Numbered from the stretch's first letter, positions 49,201-59,754 are shown. The stretch: 64,000 nucleotides of DNA from Luidia sarsii (GCA_949987565.1 OX465110.1:15602290-15666289); one strand, 5' to 3'. Numbers and translations are program-made. Notes: generated by a model from the sequence alone, not told the origin.

Positions 49201-49984
49201 CATTTGCTGATGGCTTGAGACAAATGAACCATGAAAATCACTCTCAGTCTCCTTAATATCATGTGTGGTATCTATTGACATCATTAAGAATACACATTAA
49301 CCAAGTTGCATGACTAACTGTATTTCATGACCCACAGAAAGTGGCAAGCTTTAAAAAAAAAAAAAAAATGACAGCATTTGCCTTGCGACGAAAGCCACAA
49401 ACCAGCCCTAACAATAACACTGGCCTTAAACTTGACTCACACTACCGAGGTGGATCTCAGTTTAGGGCAGAAATTAGAACCAGTCCCTTCGTTGTTTAGT
49501 GACTTCCTGGCATCGATGAGCAGAAACCAACAGAAATCCAAAGGGCAGGTTTTCCTGGCAAGTTTTTTGTGGCCCTGCCTGCATCACCCCCCTGCGTCTG
49601 AAAGTTGCCGGCGGCACAAAATCCTTCCTCGCAGCCTCGTTGCAAACTGTCTGGGTAGGTGGTTTGGGTATTTGCTGGCTAGAATCTCAAATTTGTTGCT
49701 GGTCATTTGAGGGTCCCGCGAGTCCACTCTCCACAATGTATTATCTGGTGATTTTGAGTGTCACGTCAACCTTTGCATCTATACGTACTCCTGAAGACTG
49801 TCAGTCCTTTGTGGATACCTTTCTTGATGGCCCGAGCTGCTTACGATCTTTGCATTTCAGTAATCTTTAGGATCTGTGTGAAACTTGACAAAAAGCTGTT
49901 CTCCGCTCGTTCAATCATTGTCCATCAACAGGTTTTTTTTATCAGAGACTTTAGACTTAAGACTTTCTGAGATATCTCAAGGCT

Positions 49985-50325
49985 TACAAGAGATCTCATA
50001 AGACATCATGGCATCTCATGAGACATGAGTTTCTATGAGATCTCAGGAGACTTCATGAAACTCCATGAGATTTCATGAGACTCCATGAAACTTCATGAGT
50101 TTTCATGAAACTCTGTGAGTTTTCATGAGACTACATGAAACTTCATGAGTTTTCATGAAACTCCATGACACTCCATAAGATTCCATGAGACTCAATGAAA
50201 CTCCATGACACTCCATGAGATGCCATGAGATGCCATGAGACTCCATGTAACTCCATGAGATTCCTATAACTCCATGAGACCCTATGGGACTCCGTGAGAC
50301 TCCACGAGACTCCACGAGACTTCAT
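49985..50325 (+). repeat. Degenerate tandem repeat of ACTCCATGAGA/ACTTCATGAAA units
   Basis: About 30 units of 10-11 bases (ACTCCATGAG, ACTTCATGAG, TTTTCATGAA). It begins 84 bases beyond the WDR89-like stop and may be in the 3' UTR. Open frames rich in Ser-His-Gly-Val across it are artefacts. Confidence 0.9.
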
Positions 50326-50408
50326 CTCGGTTACACTTCACAAGACATTTCGCCCCGAGTTCAGGAGAGCAGTGAACAGAGTTCGTAGTGCTCTATGCGC
50401 TCCGGTAG

Positions 50409-50693
50409 TCATTTGATGGTTGCCGAGCGTCGGTGCTCCACCTTCATCCGCTGCATGCGCTTGGTGACCTCCACCTGGTCCTGCTCCTGGGCCAGGGCCC
50501 CCCGCTTCTCCGCCCGCCGCCCTCTCATCATCGGCCCCGGCTTGTCCGAGGTCGGGGTCGTAGGGGTCATCGGGCTCATCGGGCTCGTCGGGGTGGTGGC
50601 GGCCGAGCGGGTGGGCGGGGCCAGGTGCCGGGGTTCCTTGCCCGGCCAGATGGCCAGGACGGAGTCCTCCCCGCCGGTGACCAGACTCTCCGA
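50409..50693 (-). CDS. WDR89: WDR89-like WD-repeat protein, last coding exon
   Basis: Acceptor CACTCCAG|TCG after a pyrimidine-rich tract; phase 0; 94 codons and a TGA at 50411-50409. It starts SESLVTGGEDSVLAIWPG, the closing strand pair of the last WD repeat, corresponding to the human WDR89 segment SLLTGGEDAQLLLWKPG (from memory). A Pro/Thr/Ser-rich linker follows with repeated SPM and TPT sites (possible proline-directed phosphosites; underlying repeat about 50555-50605), then a basic C-terminus ending RRSATIK. The tail is about 40 residues longer than in human. WDR89 is a little-characterised beta-propeller protein; no function is claimed. Confidence 0.88.
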   Translation of the reverse strand, partial: SESLVTGGEDSVLAIWPGKEPRHLAPPTRSAATTPTSPMSPMTPTTPTSDKPGPMMRGRRAEKRGALAQEQDQVEVTKRMQRMKVEHRRSATIK

Positions 50694-51074
50694 CTGGAGT
50701 GGCCGTGAGAAAGGAACAGGAGAGGAGACATCGGAATTACAATCATCTCGAAAACGAGAGCCAGCGGGCTGCACTGGGCAATCTCAATTTCAAATACTGT
50801 CCAAATTTCACCTCTGCCTTCAGTTAAGGACACAGTTAAGTGGGTGTCTCTTTGCTTTACCCGGAAGCCTGGAGGGAAATTTAAAAGGTCAAAGTTTCAA
50901 GAGGGTGCTGGTTTCTCCTAATAGGTATTCATCAATTGACCGCTGGGTTGACCGCTAGCCATCGTACTGTCCTCTCAAAAATAATCAAGGATGAAACCAT
51001 GCAATGCTCAGCTGTGTACGCGTGGCCCACAGAACTGATGGCTGCTAGTTTCTTTCAATGGAATTTGCTCGCCG

Positions 51075-51180
51075 TTTTGAACCAAGCAGGACCTTTCTCA
51101 AAGGCGTACAAAAATTTGTGAACGGTCCTGCTAGGATCGAAATGCCAGGCCTTCTACATTCTGAGACTTAGTTTCCTTCA
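51075..51180. mobile_element. GATCCTAGCAGGACC-family repeat, short copy
   Basis: ACCAAGCAGGACCTTTCTCA faces GTCCTGCTAGGATCGAAATG; the tail (GAGACTTAGTTTCCTTCAG) resembles the one at 53464. Confidence 0.7.
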
Positions 51181-51357
51181 GAGTTCTGAGGAGGGTAGAT
51201 CAGATCGGAAAAGACCACATCAAATCGGTCACACTGATTTTTTACTTGAATCTTGGAGTGATTAATCTGAATTGATGCAAACTCCCATTTGGGTTGAGGT
51301 ACATTTATGGGTCATGTTCATTCTCATATCAAATTCTAAAAATTCTGTGAATTGTTT

Positions 51358-51470
51358 TCTGCTAGGAAAAGAAATGTCAGGCCCTCTAAATGTTTGAGAT
51401 TTGCATTTGGATCGGTCCACTCAGTGAGCCCTCCGCAGCTTCCTTTATATTGCTTGGAGACGGCTGGAGT
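51358..51470 (+). mobile_element. GATCCTAGCAGGACC-family right-arm copy next to a WDR89-like splice donor
   Basis: CTGCTAGGAAAAGAAATGTC..GGCCCTCTAAATGTTTGAGA and the tail ending TATATTGCTTGGAG. Its end lies about 9 bases inside the intron from the donor at 51479. Confidence 0.7.
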
Positions 51471-51479
51471 AAAACCCAC

Positions 51480-51585
51480 CATGTTGTCCCAGTGAAGGCA
51501 TCGCACCACGCCACTGTGAGCTGACGGCAGAGAACGAATCTTGTGAACTCTCTCCCGGCCCACTGTCAGCAGATTCAGGTCCCCT
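51480..51585 (-). CDS. WDR89: WDR89-like WD-repeat protein, coding exon (penultimate)
   Basis: Acceptor GATGACAG|AG; the first base completes Thr from the preceding exon (AC|A). 35 codons follow, ending AAC ATG with donor ATG|GTGGGT. It encodes GDLNLLTVGRERVHKIRSLP then SAHSGVVRCLHWDNM: the outer strand of one WD blade and the start of the next (Ala-His...Val-Arg...Trp). This aligns with human WDR89 GGHAATVRSFCWN. The donor GTGGGT is weaker than the others in this gene. Confidence 0.88.
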
Positions 51586-51707
51586 CTGTCATCAGAATCA
51601 ACAGACAAACGTAGAAATCCTTTCATTTGAGTACAGCCCAAAAGAAAACCCAGAAGATGTTGGCCCCAGACAGTGACTTTTCATACAAATGATTATTGTG
51701 ATGGGCT

Positions 51708-51880
51708 CAGCGATAGTGAGTCACAATGACGAAATGCAATAATGAGTCACAATGACGAAATGCGATAATGAGTTACAATGACGAAATGCGATAAAGAGTC
51801 ACAATGACGAAATGCGATGAGTCACAATGACGAAATGCGATAATGAGTCACAATGACGAAATGCAATAAAGAGTCACAAA
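51708..51880 (+). repeat. 26-base tandem array with TGAGTCAC and TGACG words
   Basis: GACGAAATGC occurs at 51728, 51754, 51780, 51806, 51829 and 51855 (spacing 26, 26, 26, 23, 26). Each unit is about AATGAGTCACAATGACGAAA-TGCGAT. It lies in a WDR89-like intron. Confidence 0.95.
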
Positions 51881-52802
51881 ATCACGATCAGAGATTTAGA
51901 CCACAAAACCTCCTTTTACTCTGACTTTTAGATTAAAAATCATGTTTCCAATCAGCAAATATAACAAACAAAGCAATATCATATCGTATGACCAAAATCA
52001 GAAAATGTATTTGATTTTTTTACCACCTCAACTTTCAGTCGCCCTGAGCACAGAAAAAAGGCAGTGCGAGGTATGACTCATTCTTGGAGAGTGCGTCACA
52101 TATCATGATCTAGACTGGTGGGAATGGAACTAGAGAAAACAGCTGAGAAAAAAACTGACTGGACTGTGAGTTGATGTATCAGAGGCCAGGTCTCAACATC
52201 CCAGCCCTGTCAAGCTTTCACTGCCGCTTGATAAAATTCATGAGATTGAGAGCTTTGCAGTCAGTTCTCTTTCCTTGTCTTGTTTGAAAATAAGATGAGA
52301 ATGGAGTTCAATGAGGGTTTGCCCTTCTGGTGTATACTGTAGCTATTAGTTAGCTAATGTTGTATTCCACTCAAGGCTCTCACAATAATTGCCTCCATGA
52401 AACAAAAATCAGAACAGGCAGCTTGAGCAGGATCAGAACCCTGGACTCCTACTCTCCCGTGCAGACAGCTTTCCCACTTGCAGGTCAAGGAGTGAATTTT
52501 CTTAACACCCTTTATCATCCAGTTTATATCTTTTCTTGTGATCTGTACTCTACAGACCTTTGAAATTTTTGGACAACTTTTTAATCTGCCAATTGATTTG
52601 GTTCCTAATCTTGCTTGGCACGCCAAATTAATAAATGAATGGAGTGAAGGGAAATTAATAGACATTTTGGGAATTTGTTCCATTATATTCTTTGATTTAA
52701 ACACCTCACTTATCATCAGAAATCTCTGCTGTAAGAAAGTGGTTAAGAGCATTTAGCTGGAGAGTCAAGACAAATTTGCCAAAACAAGAGTTATGGACTC
52801 AC

Positions 52803-52891
52803 GTGAATGAGCCTCCCACAACGACCAGAGACTTGAGAGGGGCATGGTAAAAGCAATCCACCAGATAGTCAACCTTGCACTGGTCTTCCTC
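52803..52891 (-). CDS. WDR89: WDR89-like WD-repeat protein, coding exon
   Basis: Acceptor TTTCTTTCAG|GAG; 29 codons plus AC, donor AC|GTGAGT (phase 2). It encodes EEDQCKVDYLVDCFYHAPLK then SLVVVGGSFT, matching human WDR89 KEDALDYLIGGLYHEKTDTLHVIGGT in length and pattern. The short variable loop before SLVVVGG is normal for this family. A TTAA MITE copy ends 82 bases upstream of the acceptor. Confidence 0.9.
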
Positions 52892-52972
52892 CTGAAAGAA
52901 AGAAAACAACAGCAAACCAATTGAAATCCAAATAAAAAGTAAAACAACAAGTTGCCAAACTGCATCCTGACA

Positions 52973-53347
52973 TAAAGCCCCTACACAACATTGGTCGAGG
53001 TCAAAGAATAGCATCCATACGTTGTCTGATCCAACATATGCATGAAATAGCACACCTGTGAAAATTTCAGCTCAATCCGCCAACCGAGTCTCGAGAAAAT
53101 CATGAAAACTGCTTCATCTGTTTCACGAAAATGCATTATTCAACATCGTACTGTTCCGAAAAATAGTTTAGATCTCGGTGAGAAGTAAACTATTTCTTTA
53201 ATTCATTTCTAAAAAAATACAACATTTTAGGCACAAATATTTCAGTGAGAGGTTTCTACTATAACCATCTTCAAACTGTATAAGTTTCATGTAAATCTGT
53301 GAACATTTTTGTTTTTCGATCTTACTAATGTTGTGTAGGGGCTTTAA
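52973..53347 (-). mobile_element. TTAA-flanked MITE, copy 3 (minus orientation)
   Basis: AAAGCCCCTACACAACATTG at 52974 and TTGTGTAGGGGCTTTAA ending 53347; the left target word has decayed to ATAA. The interior is the reverse complement of copies 1 and 2. Located in a WDR89-like intron. Confidence 0.88.
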
Positions 53348-53372
53348 ATGACCCCAAGTAACTCTGTATAAT

Positions 53373-53475
53373 CTAGAGGGCATTTCGATCCTAGCGGGAT
53401 CTTTCCCAAAGAGAGAATGAGAAAGGTCCTGCTAGGATCCGAATGACAGGCCCTCTACATTTCTGAGATTCAGTT
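53373..53475. mobile_element. GATCCTAGCAGGACC-family foldback repeat
   Basis: CTAGAGGGCATTTCGATCCT faces GTCCTGCTAGGATCCGAATG..GGCCCTCTAC. It lies 26 bases from the TTAA MITE end. Confidence 0.75.
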
Positions 53476-54015
53476 TCCTTCAGCAATGTTTCTAAATTGT
53501 ATCACAAATCACCACATATCACAATGGTTACACAATGGTTATCTATGGCTTGCTCTTTTGAGTACGGGTAATGTGACCTGTCACAACAGAATGAGCTGAA
53601 AGTCGCATTGCGCCATTTCCCACAGCGGCGGGTCAAAATCAACTCTTTCTCGATTGAATCAACTATCTCGATAGAATCAACTCTTTCTCGATAGAATAGT
53701 GTGGACTATCTTGCTTCCACAAGCGCTGTCAGCTTGGAGGATCAATCTTACCCTAAGTGTTATATACCATTGGAAAGCTCTTGATCTGCAGAATTCAGAA
53801 ATACCTTAAGCTCAATTTTTGTTTTTTTTAAATCAGACTTTAAGATCATTTTGTGATGGCGGATCATATATTTCAATCTCAATTGATTTGTGTTTGGGTA
53901 CATTTTGGGGACTTATGTTTTCACATCATGTATGCAACACTGCAATACACATGCCTCGTAATGCACCGTATGGCAAATGACTCTCTAATGGTGAAAATTG
54001 AAACAAATCAATAAC

Positions 54016-54105
54016 TTAGTGGGGCTCCAGTTTCAACCCAGGCAGGACCTCTCCTTTCTGTCCTTTGAGAAAGGTCTTGCCTGGATCAAAACATCAGATC
54101 CTCTG
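54016..54105. mobile_element. GATCCTAGCAGGACC-family foldback repeat
   Basis: TTAGTGGGGCTCCAGTTTCA and AGGCAGGACCTCTCC face TTGAGAAAGGTCTTGCCTGG and AACATCAGATCCTCTGC. Confidence 0.7.
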
Positions 54106-54980
54106 CAGTAATAATTTGTCTTTCAGGTAGAGGAAAAAAGAGAGAGGAAAAACAGGACTTACTACTGAAGAATCTAACTAAACATGTGCCATCAATGGGT
54201 TTCACACCTATGCATTAACCAACTTGATGATGAGACTGATTTAAAGCTTTGTTTTGTTTCAGCGATGTGCAAATGGGCAATATCTCAAGAAATGTCATAA
54301 ATGAGGCATTGAAAGGACAGCCATCATTTGTATAATTTAATTGCCATTTTTCTTGATTGTTCAAGACTGGTCCATTGTGGCCACACACTGCACTAGACAG
54401 GCGCTGAAATCACTAGACTTGGTCCATGATCTAGAGGATACTTTGACCCTTGCCATCAATGTGAAAAGACCCCCCCCCCTCCACAAATGATAATTTTCCT
54501 GCCTAATCTTCCACCGATATCCAAATGAAAAGTGCCAGCTTGTAGCCCCAAGATTCCTTTTAATTTTCCGTTTCTTCAAGCATCCCCCACCCCGTGCCAT
54601 TTTCTGGTGGAGGCACGGCGTAATAATTTGTCAGGATTATAAGTCTACGTCTCACACGAGGCAGCTGGCTTCGGCACAGATTAAGCTTTTGGCAACAATC
54701 CTCATCAAAGTGGAAAATCTCCATTCCCTGTGGCCACAACTTTCAGTCATTTTAAAACGTTTCAAATACCAATTTTTTTTATTTATTTTTTCAAATTTAA
54801 AGGCGCATGACGCACGACAAGAATTGGGGATTTTGCACAGGCTGCAAAAGTGGGTATTTTCAGCAAGCGACAACATCTGATCTCATCCCCATTTCCTGTC
54901 TGTTTTTCCATCATCTCAATCCCCACCAAAGCAAAGCAAATACAATAAGGGAACTCCTCAAGGCTCTGTTGAGAGCTTAC

Positions 54981-55025
54981 CGCAAGCTTTTCTCTGACGT
55001 CATCGAATCTTGTCAGCACCGATGA
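54981..55025 (-). CDS. WDR89: WDR89-like WD-repeat protein, 45-base micro-sized coding exon
   Basis: Acceptor CCGTATGCAG|TCA and donor GCG|GTAAGC; 15 codons, SSVLTRFDDVREKLA, phase 0 at both ends. It corresponds to human WDR89 PVTRLNIQDVREVV (from memory), linking two blades. Its shortness makes it easy for gene finders to miss. Both neighbouring exons fit in frame. Confidence 0.85.
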
Positions 55026-55372
55026 CTGCATACGGAAACAAAAACAGAAATGATTTTTTTTTCCATCTCCAGAAGAGTGTTTGGGTACCTGCTGCACGAT
55101 CGACGAATACACTTTGTATCAGAGGTCTCCAAACTCGAGCAACAGTTGACTGAACTAAAGTTAGACATTTTAAAGACGATCAAAATCTACAAACTTGTTC
55201 TTTGAAAGAATGACATTCATAACATGCATACTAATTTTTACGAAGCACATTATTTTACCCAAAAGGCTCTGAGACAAGTTTATAAAAGACATCTTGGGCG
55301 ACAACACCTTATTCTGAGAGGTGATGTAAACAATACATGTATGTTTCTTGTCTAATTAGGAATTGACTTTAC

Positions 55373-55459
55373 CTCGACAGCATCCCAGATCAGAATGGTT
55401 TCTGTGTGAGTCAAGCAGTACAGGTACTCGCTGTTGGATCCACACCAGTTGATCCGACT
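55373..55459 (-). CDS. WDR89: WDR89-like WD-repeat protein, coding exon
   Basis: Acceptor TTTTTCTCCCAG|AGT and donor GAG|GTAAAG; 29 codons, phase 0. It encodes SRINWCGSNSEYLYCLTHTE then TILIWDAVE, one WD blade ending Ile-Trp-Asp. The human counterpart reads SCIGWSGKGYKQIYCMTHDE with YWWDL. Confidence 0.9.
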
Positions 55460-55469
55460 CTGGGAGAAA

Positions 55470-56135
55470 AAGGGAACAAATGAGATTAATAACCCCTCCT
55501 GCCTGACTATCTCTTCCCCACATGACCCCCTTCCCTTTCCGATGCCTTACCCTGACTCCTCCCTTCCTGACTGGTTCAATCATCCCTTGTTTAACCCTCC
55601 CCTTGCCAAATCCCTCCTTCCTGACATCTCCCTTTCCTGACCCCTCCCCTTCTCAAATCCCCCCTCTTGACTCCTCCCCTTGACTCCTCTCCTTCTTGAC
55701 CCCTCCCCTCTTAACTCCTCCCATTCCTGACTCCTCCCCTCTAAACTCCTCCCCTTATTGACTCCTCCCCTCTTTACTCCTCCTCTTCCTGACTACTCCC
55801 CTTTAAACTCCTCCCATTACTGACTCCCCCTTCCTGACTCCTCCCCTTTCTGATCGTTTCCACTCTTAACTCTTCCCCTCCTGACCCTCCCCTTCCTGAC
55901 TCCTCCCATTCCTGACTCCTTCCCTCTTAACTCCTCCCATTACTGACTCCCCCTTCCTGACTCCTCCCCTTCCTGATCGTTTCCCCTCTTAACTCCTCCC
56001 CTCCTGACCCTCCCCTTCCTGACTCCTCCCCTACCTGACTCCTTCCCTCTTAACTCCTCCCATTACTGACTCCCCCTTCCTGACTCCTCCCTCCTGACTC
56101 CTCCCTTTCCTGACTCCTCGCTCCTATCGGTTCCT
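55470..56135 (+). repeat. Pyrimidine-rich higher-order tandem array filling a WDR89-like intron
   Basis: Degenerate 13-16-base units (CTGACTCCTCCCC, TTAACTCCTCCCA) on the plus strand, organised into larger repeats of about 123 bases: AACTCCTCCCATTAC recurs at 55805, 55929 and 56052. The transcript sense strand is purine-rich. It occupies nearly the whole 687-base intron. Confidence 0.92.
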
Positions 56136-56146
56136 CTCTCACTCAC

Positions 56147-56278
56147 CACAGATGACTCCGAGTTCAGCGTCGTAACCAGAGCATCTTCCTCACTGCTCTG
56201 ACTGATGTCAAAGACACAGACGAGGCCATCGGTGGACCCTGTGGCCAGACTCTCCTGCTTGGTCGGATGAAACTTCAC
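56147..56278 (-). CDS. WDR89: WDR89-like WD-repeat protein, coding exon
   Basis: Acceptor GTGGGACAG|GTG and donor GTG|GTGAGT; 44 codons, phase 0. It encodes VKFHPTKQESLATGSTDGLV then CVFDISQSSEEDALVTTLNS and ESSV. This is the most diagnostic exon: human WDR89 (from memory) reads VRFHPSNPNMVVSGSSDGLV then NVFDI and EEDALVTTCNSISSV. It is a full WD blade with Gly-Ser-x-Asp-Gly and Val-Phe-Asp strand ends. Reading past the donor adds a spurious Ser/Gly/Glu-rich peptide from the adjoining tandem array. Confidence 0.93.
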
Positions 56279-56893
56279 CTGTCCCACACAACAAATACAA
56301 AGATAATCAGATAATCTGATACACTTTCTTTGTTTATTCCAGAAAGATTAATTCAAGTCATGAAAGCTTCACTCTCCAAAACACGGAGTGAGCTCTACAT
56401 TGGACATCAAAAAGGAAACTGGTCAGCCACATATACCTGCAAGCAACAATTCTATGTGAGGTGGAACTTTGAATAGGATATCAAATGGCAAGAAACTGAA
56501 TCCCACACTTTTTGGAGGCAAAATGCTCCGTTGCCGATGAGACGGTCATTCCCACCGCTGGAAATCCGATTAGAAGACAAACGTGGCTGTCCACTTAGTG
56601 ATACCCGATTCATGTTCCCTCCGGCATCCAAGGACGAGACAAGACAAAACAAACTTAGTGAAATAAAAGAACGAAAAAAGGCCGCATGCTATGGGAGAAT
56701 GAAAATGATCAGCTTTGGCTTCACACGAAACACAAATAGTGTCAGGGAAGAGATGGAGCAATGATCTGGCCACTGGGAAAAAGAAAACGGTATGAAATGT
56801 CAAAGAGAAGACAGGATAAGATCTAGGTTGACTAAGAAGTCACAAGAGTTTGACACATGAGTGTAACAAACAACAAACTTCTGATAGGATTTG

Positions 56894-57118
56894 AAGGTTT
56901 GCATGGTGGAAATACCAAGTAGGAGGTTTGTGGTGACACCATGTGCACTGTACATCCCATCTTAAGAGAAGATGTACAGTGTAGGAGTATGGCGGTAAGT
57001 GTGTACTCTGCCCGTCTTCTGGAGACCCACTACCTGAAACATTGAGTTACCGGCTCTTTTCAGAGCCATACTTCTTGTCTAAAGAGGTGATGTACATCGT
57101 GTAACCGCAAATCTCCTA
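56894..57118. mobile_element. Divergent relative of the 26511-26745 hairpin element
   Basis: GGTTTGTGGTGACACCATGT on the left and CGTGTAACCGCAAATC on the right, with GAGTTACCGGCTCTTTTCAG inside. The arms are about 75-80% complementary by eye. Confidence 0.7.
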
Positions 57119-57748
57119 CTTAACAAACTTCTTCCAAAAAAACACAATAAATAAACAAAATAACACCCCACAAAAAAAACAAAAAACCGTTCAATCAAAA
57201 AAAGGAAATTAAATCTGAATCTAGCCTGCCAGTCAGCTCTGGATAAGCCAGGACTAGACCGCCAGCAAAGATATATCTCCATGCAGTCTATATCTACGGC
57301 ACTGGTTTATTAAAAAAGGGGGATCTTTTGGCATGATATCAGGATGGCATGGCTGTCAATTGGTCACGTTTTTTTTGCGCCAGCATGAGTGACTTCACAT
57401 ACATAGGAGAATTAGTTGAAGCATTTCATGACGTCCTCCCCTCTTCTATATGAAGATTGGGAGCTTGTTTGTGATGCTCTGAAATTGGGGGGGGGGAAAA
57501 AGAGAATTTTTTTTTTTTGGCGTCGGACTGTCAGCTCGCACGTATATTGGATTTCCTCCTTCTAGGGCGTCTGGCTGTTTACATTTTAGCACCTGGCTTG
57601 TGCGGATGGATGGCTGATTAGGGGACATGAGCACGGAGCCGGCCATGCCGCCAAAGACGGGCACAGAGATTTGGTTGGACTCTTGTTCAATTTCATTTCA
57701 TTTCATTTCACACCGAGATAGGCTTCTACCTGCACTAATCAAATATAC

Positions 57749-57980
57749 AAATGCTACAAACTGCCTACTGGCTTAGATGACCAAAATGCAAATCTCAAAA
57801 ATGTAGAGGGCCTGACATTTTGATTCCAAGCAGGATCTTTCTCAAAGGCAGACAATGCAGATTCTGTCTTTAAGAAAAAAAACTTTCAGCTCGAGCAGGG
57901 CCTTTGAGAAAGGTCCTGCTATAGGATCGAAACGTCAGGGCCTTCCACATTTCTGAGATTCAAATCTGAAAATGTCAAAA
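57749..57980. mobile_element. GATCCTAGCAGGACC-family foldback repeat with left tail
   Basis: The left tail ATATACAAATGCTACAAACT..TTAGATGACC and the arm GTAGAGGGCCTGACATTTTG face GTCCTGCTATAGGATCGAAA..CAGGGCCTTCC. An internal partial third arm (CTTTCAGCTCGAGCAGGGCC) is present. Confidence 0.75.
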
Positions 57981-58426
57981 CCCGCACATCCTCAGTGAAA
58001 CAACAAACACAGAGTGGGAACAGATGTCACAAGTCTTAGTTGCAGAATCTATTTCACTAATTCACCACGAAAGAAGCTTTGCAGAAATTGCGCCGCACCA
58101 ATCTAATCTAAAAAGAAAATGCCGGAACTAACGTATCTTCAGTGAAACAATACAACAGACGGGGAACAAAATGTCACAAGTCTGAACCAGATCACACAGA
58201 ATGAAGTCTCTAAAAAGGTCAGTCAGGATTAAAATGCTGTATCCTGTGCGGGAATGGAACATGGGAGTTCTGCTCCTGCCCGATCTTGTTTTGTTCAGAC
58301 GCATGAGCCTTCGGGGTGAATATTTTGTCAAAGATAGTCACTACTGGGGCATGAGTAATATCAGTGTCTTTCATCCGCGTGGCAAATTTGGGCTGGGCAG
58401 ACTTATTATCGATTCAAACAAGGGCG

Positions 58427-58975
58427 GTGGCAGAGAGGGAGAGGGGGAGAGAGAGGGGGAGGGGGAGGAAGAGGGAGATGGGCAGGGAGAGGGAGAGGGA
58501 GATGGGCAGGGAGAGGGAGAGGGAGAGGGAGAGGGAGAGGGAGAGGGAGAGGGAGAGGGAGAGGGAGAGGGAGAGGGAGAGGGAGAGGGAGAGGGAGAGG
58601 GAGAGGGAGTGGGAGTGGGAGAGGGAGAGGGAGAGGGAGAGGGAGAGGGAGAGGGAGAGGGAGAGGGAGAGGGAGAGGAGAGGGAGAGGGAGAGGGAGAG
58701 GGAGAGGGAGAGGGAGAGGGAGAGGGAGAGGGAGAGGGAGAGGGAGAGGGAGAGGGAGAGGGAGAGGGAGAGGGAGAGGGAGAGGGAGAGGGAGAGGGAG
58801 AGGGAGAGGGAGAGGGAGAGGGCGAGGGAGAGGGAGAGGGAGAGGGAGAGGGAGAGGGAGAGGGAGAGGGAGAGGGAGAGGGAGAGGGAGAGGGAGAGGG
58901 AGAGGGAGAGAGAGAGGGAGAGGGAAAGGGAGAGGGAGAGGGAGAGGGAGAGGGAGAGGGAGAGGGGGGGGGCCT
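58427..58975 (+). repeat. (GAGGGA)n hexamer satellite, ~550 bases
   Basis: GAGGGA/GGGAGA hexamers are nearly pure from 58500 to 58965, with a phase slip at 58676-58681 (GAGGAGAGGG). It gives long Gly-Glu, Arg-Glu, Arg-Gly and Pro-Ser open frames that are not genes. Its true length is likely uncertain in a short-read assembly. Confidence 0.98.
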
Positions 58976-59494
58976 CAATGAATGATTTGAGTCTTCATTC
59001 TGCAGATTGGTTCAGAGAGACACAAGAAGGGTGCTAAGTCATGTGACAGGCAATACCATGCAAACATCGAGAGTACAGGAGAGGAAGAATTGACAGGAAA
59101 TGGGTGGGACCAAGAAAGTACCTGCTGAATGACAAATGGGTTTTGCTGTCGGAGCAAAAGTTGAACAGAAGAGAGAATGAAAAAGTGAAAGAGTGGCAAC
59201 AAATGGAAGAGATTTAATGCAATTTTATGAGCAAGAGACAAGTTTCAGCTCTCTGTTGACATTAAGACCTCCCAATTCCACAAATATCCACAAAAAACGT
59301 CTTCTAAAACTCATTTGGAATGATGGGATATGATGGGAACACTTTGAAAAGTTAACTTTCAAGGCTTAAATAAGGCAGTGGATCAAACCTTAATTCTAAG
59401 AAATCAAGGCATGTTCCATAAATAAATATGAAGAAATCGGCTGCCATTTACACTAACATACAAAAAGGCTAACTGACTCAAATGATTGAAACGC

Positions 59495-59555
59495 TATTCT
59501 GCCTTTTAGAAAGGTCCTGCTGGGACCGAAACATCGGGCCCTCCACACTTTTTTG
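59495..59555 (+). mobile_element. GATCCTAGCAGGACC-family right-arm fragment
   Basis: CTGCCTTTTAGAAAGGTCCT-GCTGGGACCGAAACATCGGGCCCTCC. Confidence 0.65.
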
Positions 59556-59749
59556 CGACGGCCATTTTGAACGGGCAAACAAAAGGGCATCCGAGCAGTT
59601 TTGTCAGATCAACAATTCTGCCCCCGAGGGAGCCCTTCCTTGTTCTGTTTTGAAATTGACGACGCTCATGTGATTAGTGAGCATTCGACGGGGGAATCGG
59701 ACCGTGGAATTCGGGCGCACGCTTGCGTAAACAACATTCACCGGAGATG

Positions 59750-59754
<5 letters not shown>

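Larger units (their letters stand above)
43678..50408. other. Intergenic between PSKH1 and the WDR89-like gene
   Basis: The stretch 44540-44740 is comparatively GC/CpG-rich and could hold PSKH1 promoter sequence. Repeats: 44024-44160, a hairpin at 44465-44513 (ATTACCATGGAGG / CCTCCATGGTAT), 45634-45740 and 46045-46261. From about 46300 to 49350 the sequence is AT-rich with simple repeats ((GGAAATAAA)n near 48444-48475, (GAAA)n near 48875-48895, poly-A near 49352-49368). No further gene is recognised. Confidence 0.6.

Noticed and set aside
58201..59037. Long open frames with Gly-Glu, Arg-Glu and Pro-Ser repeats
   Set aside because: They are translations of the GAGGGA hexamer satellite in several frames; no unique coding sequence supports them.
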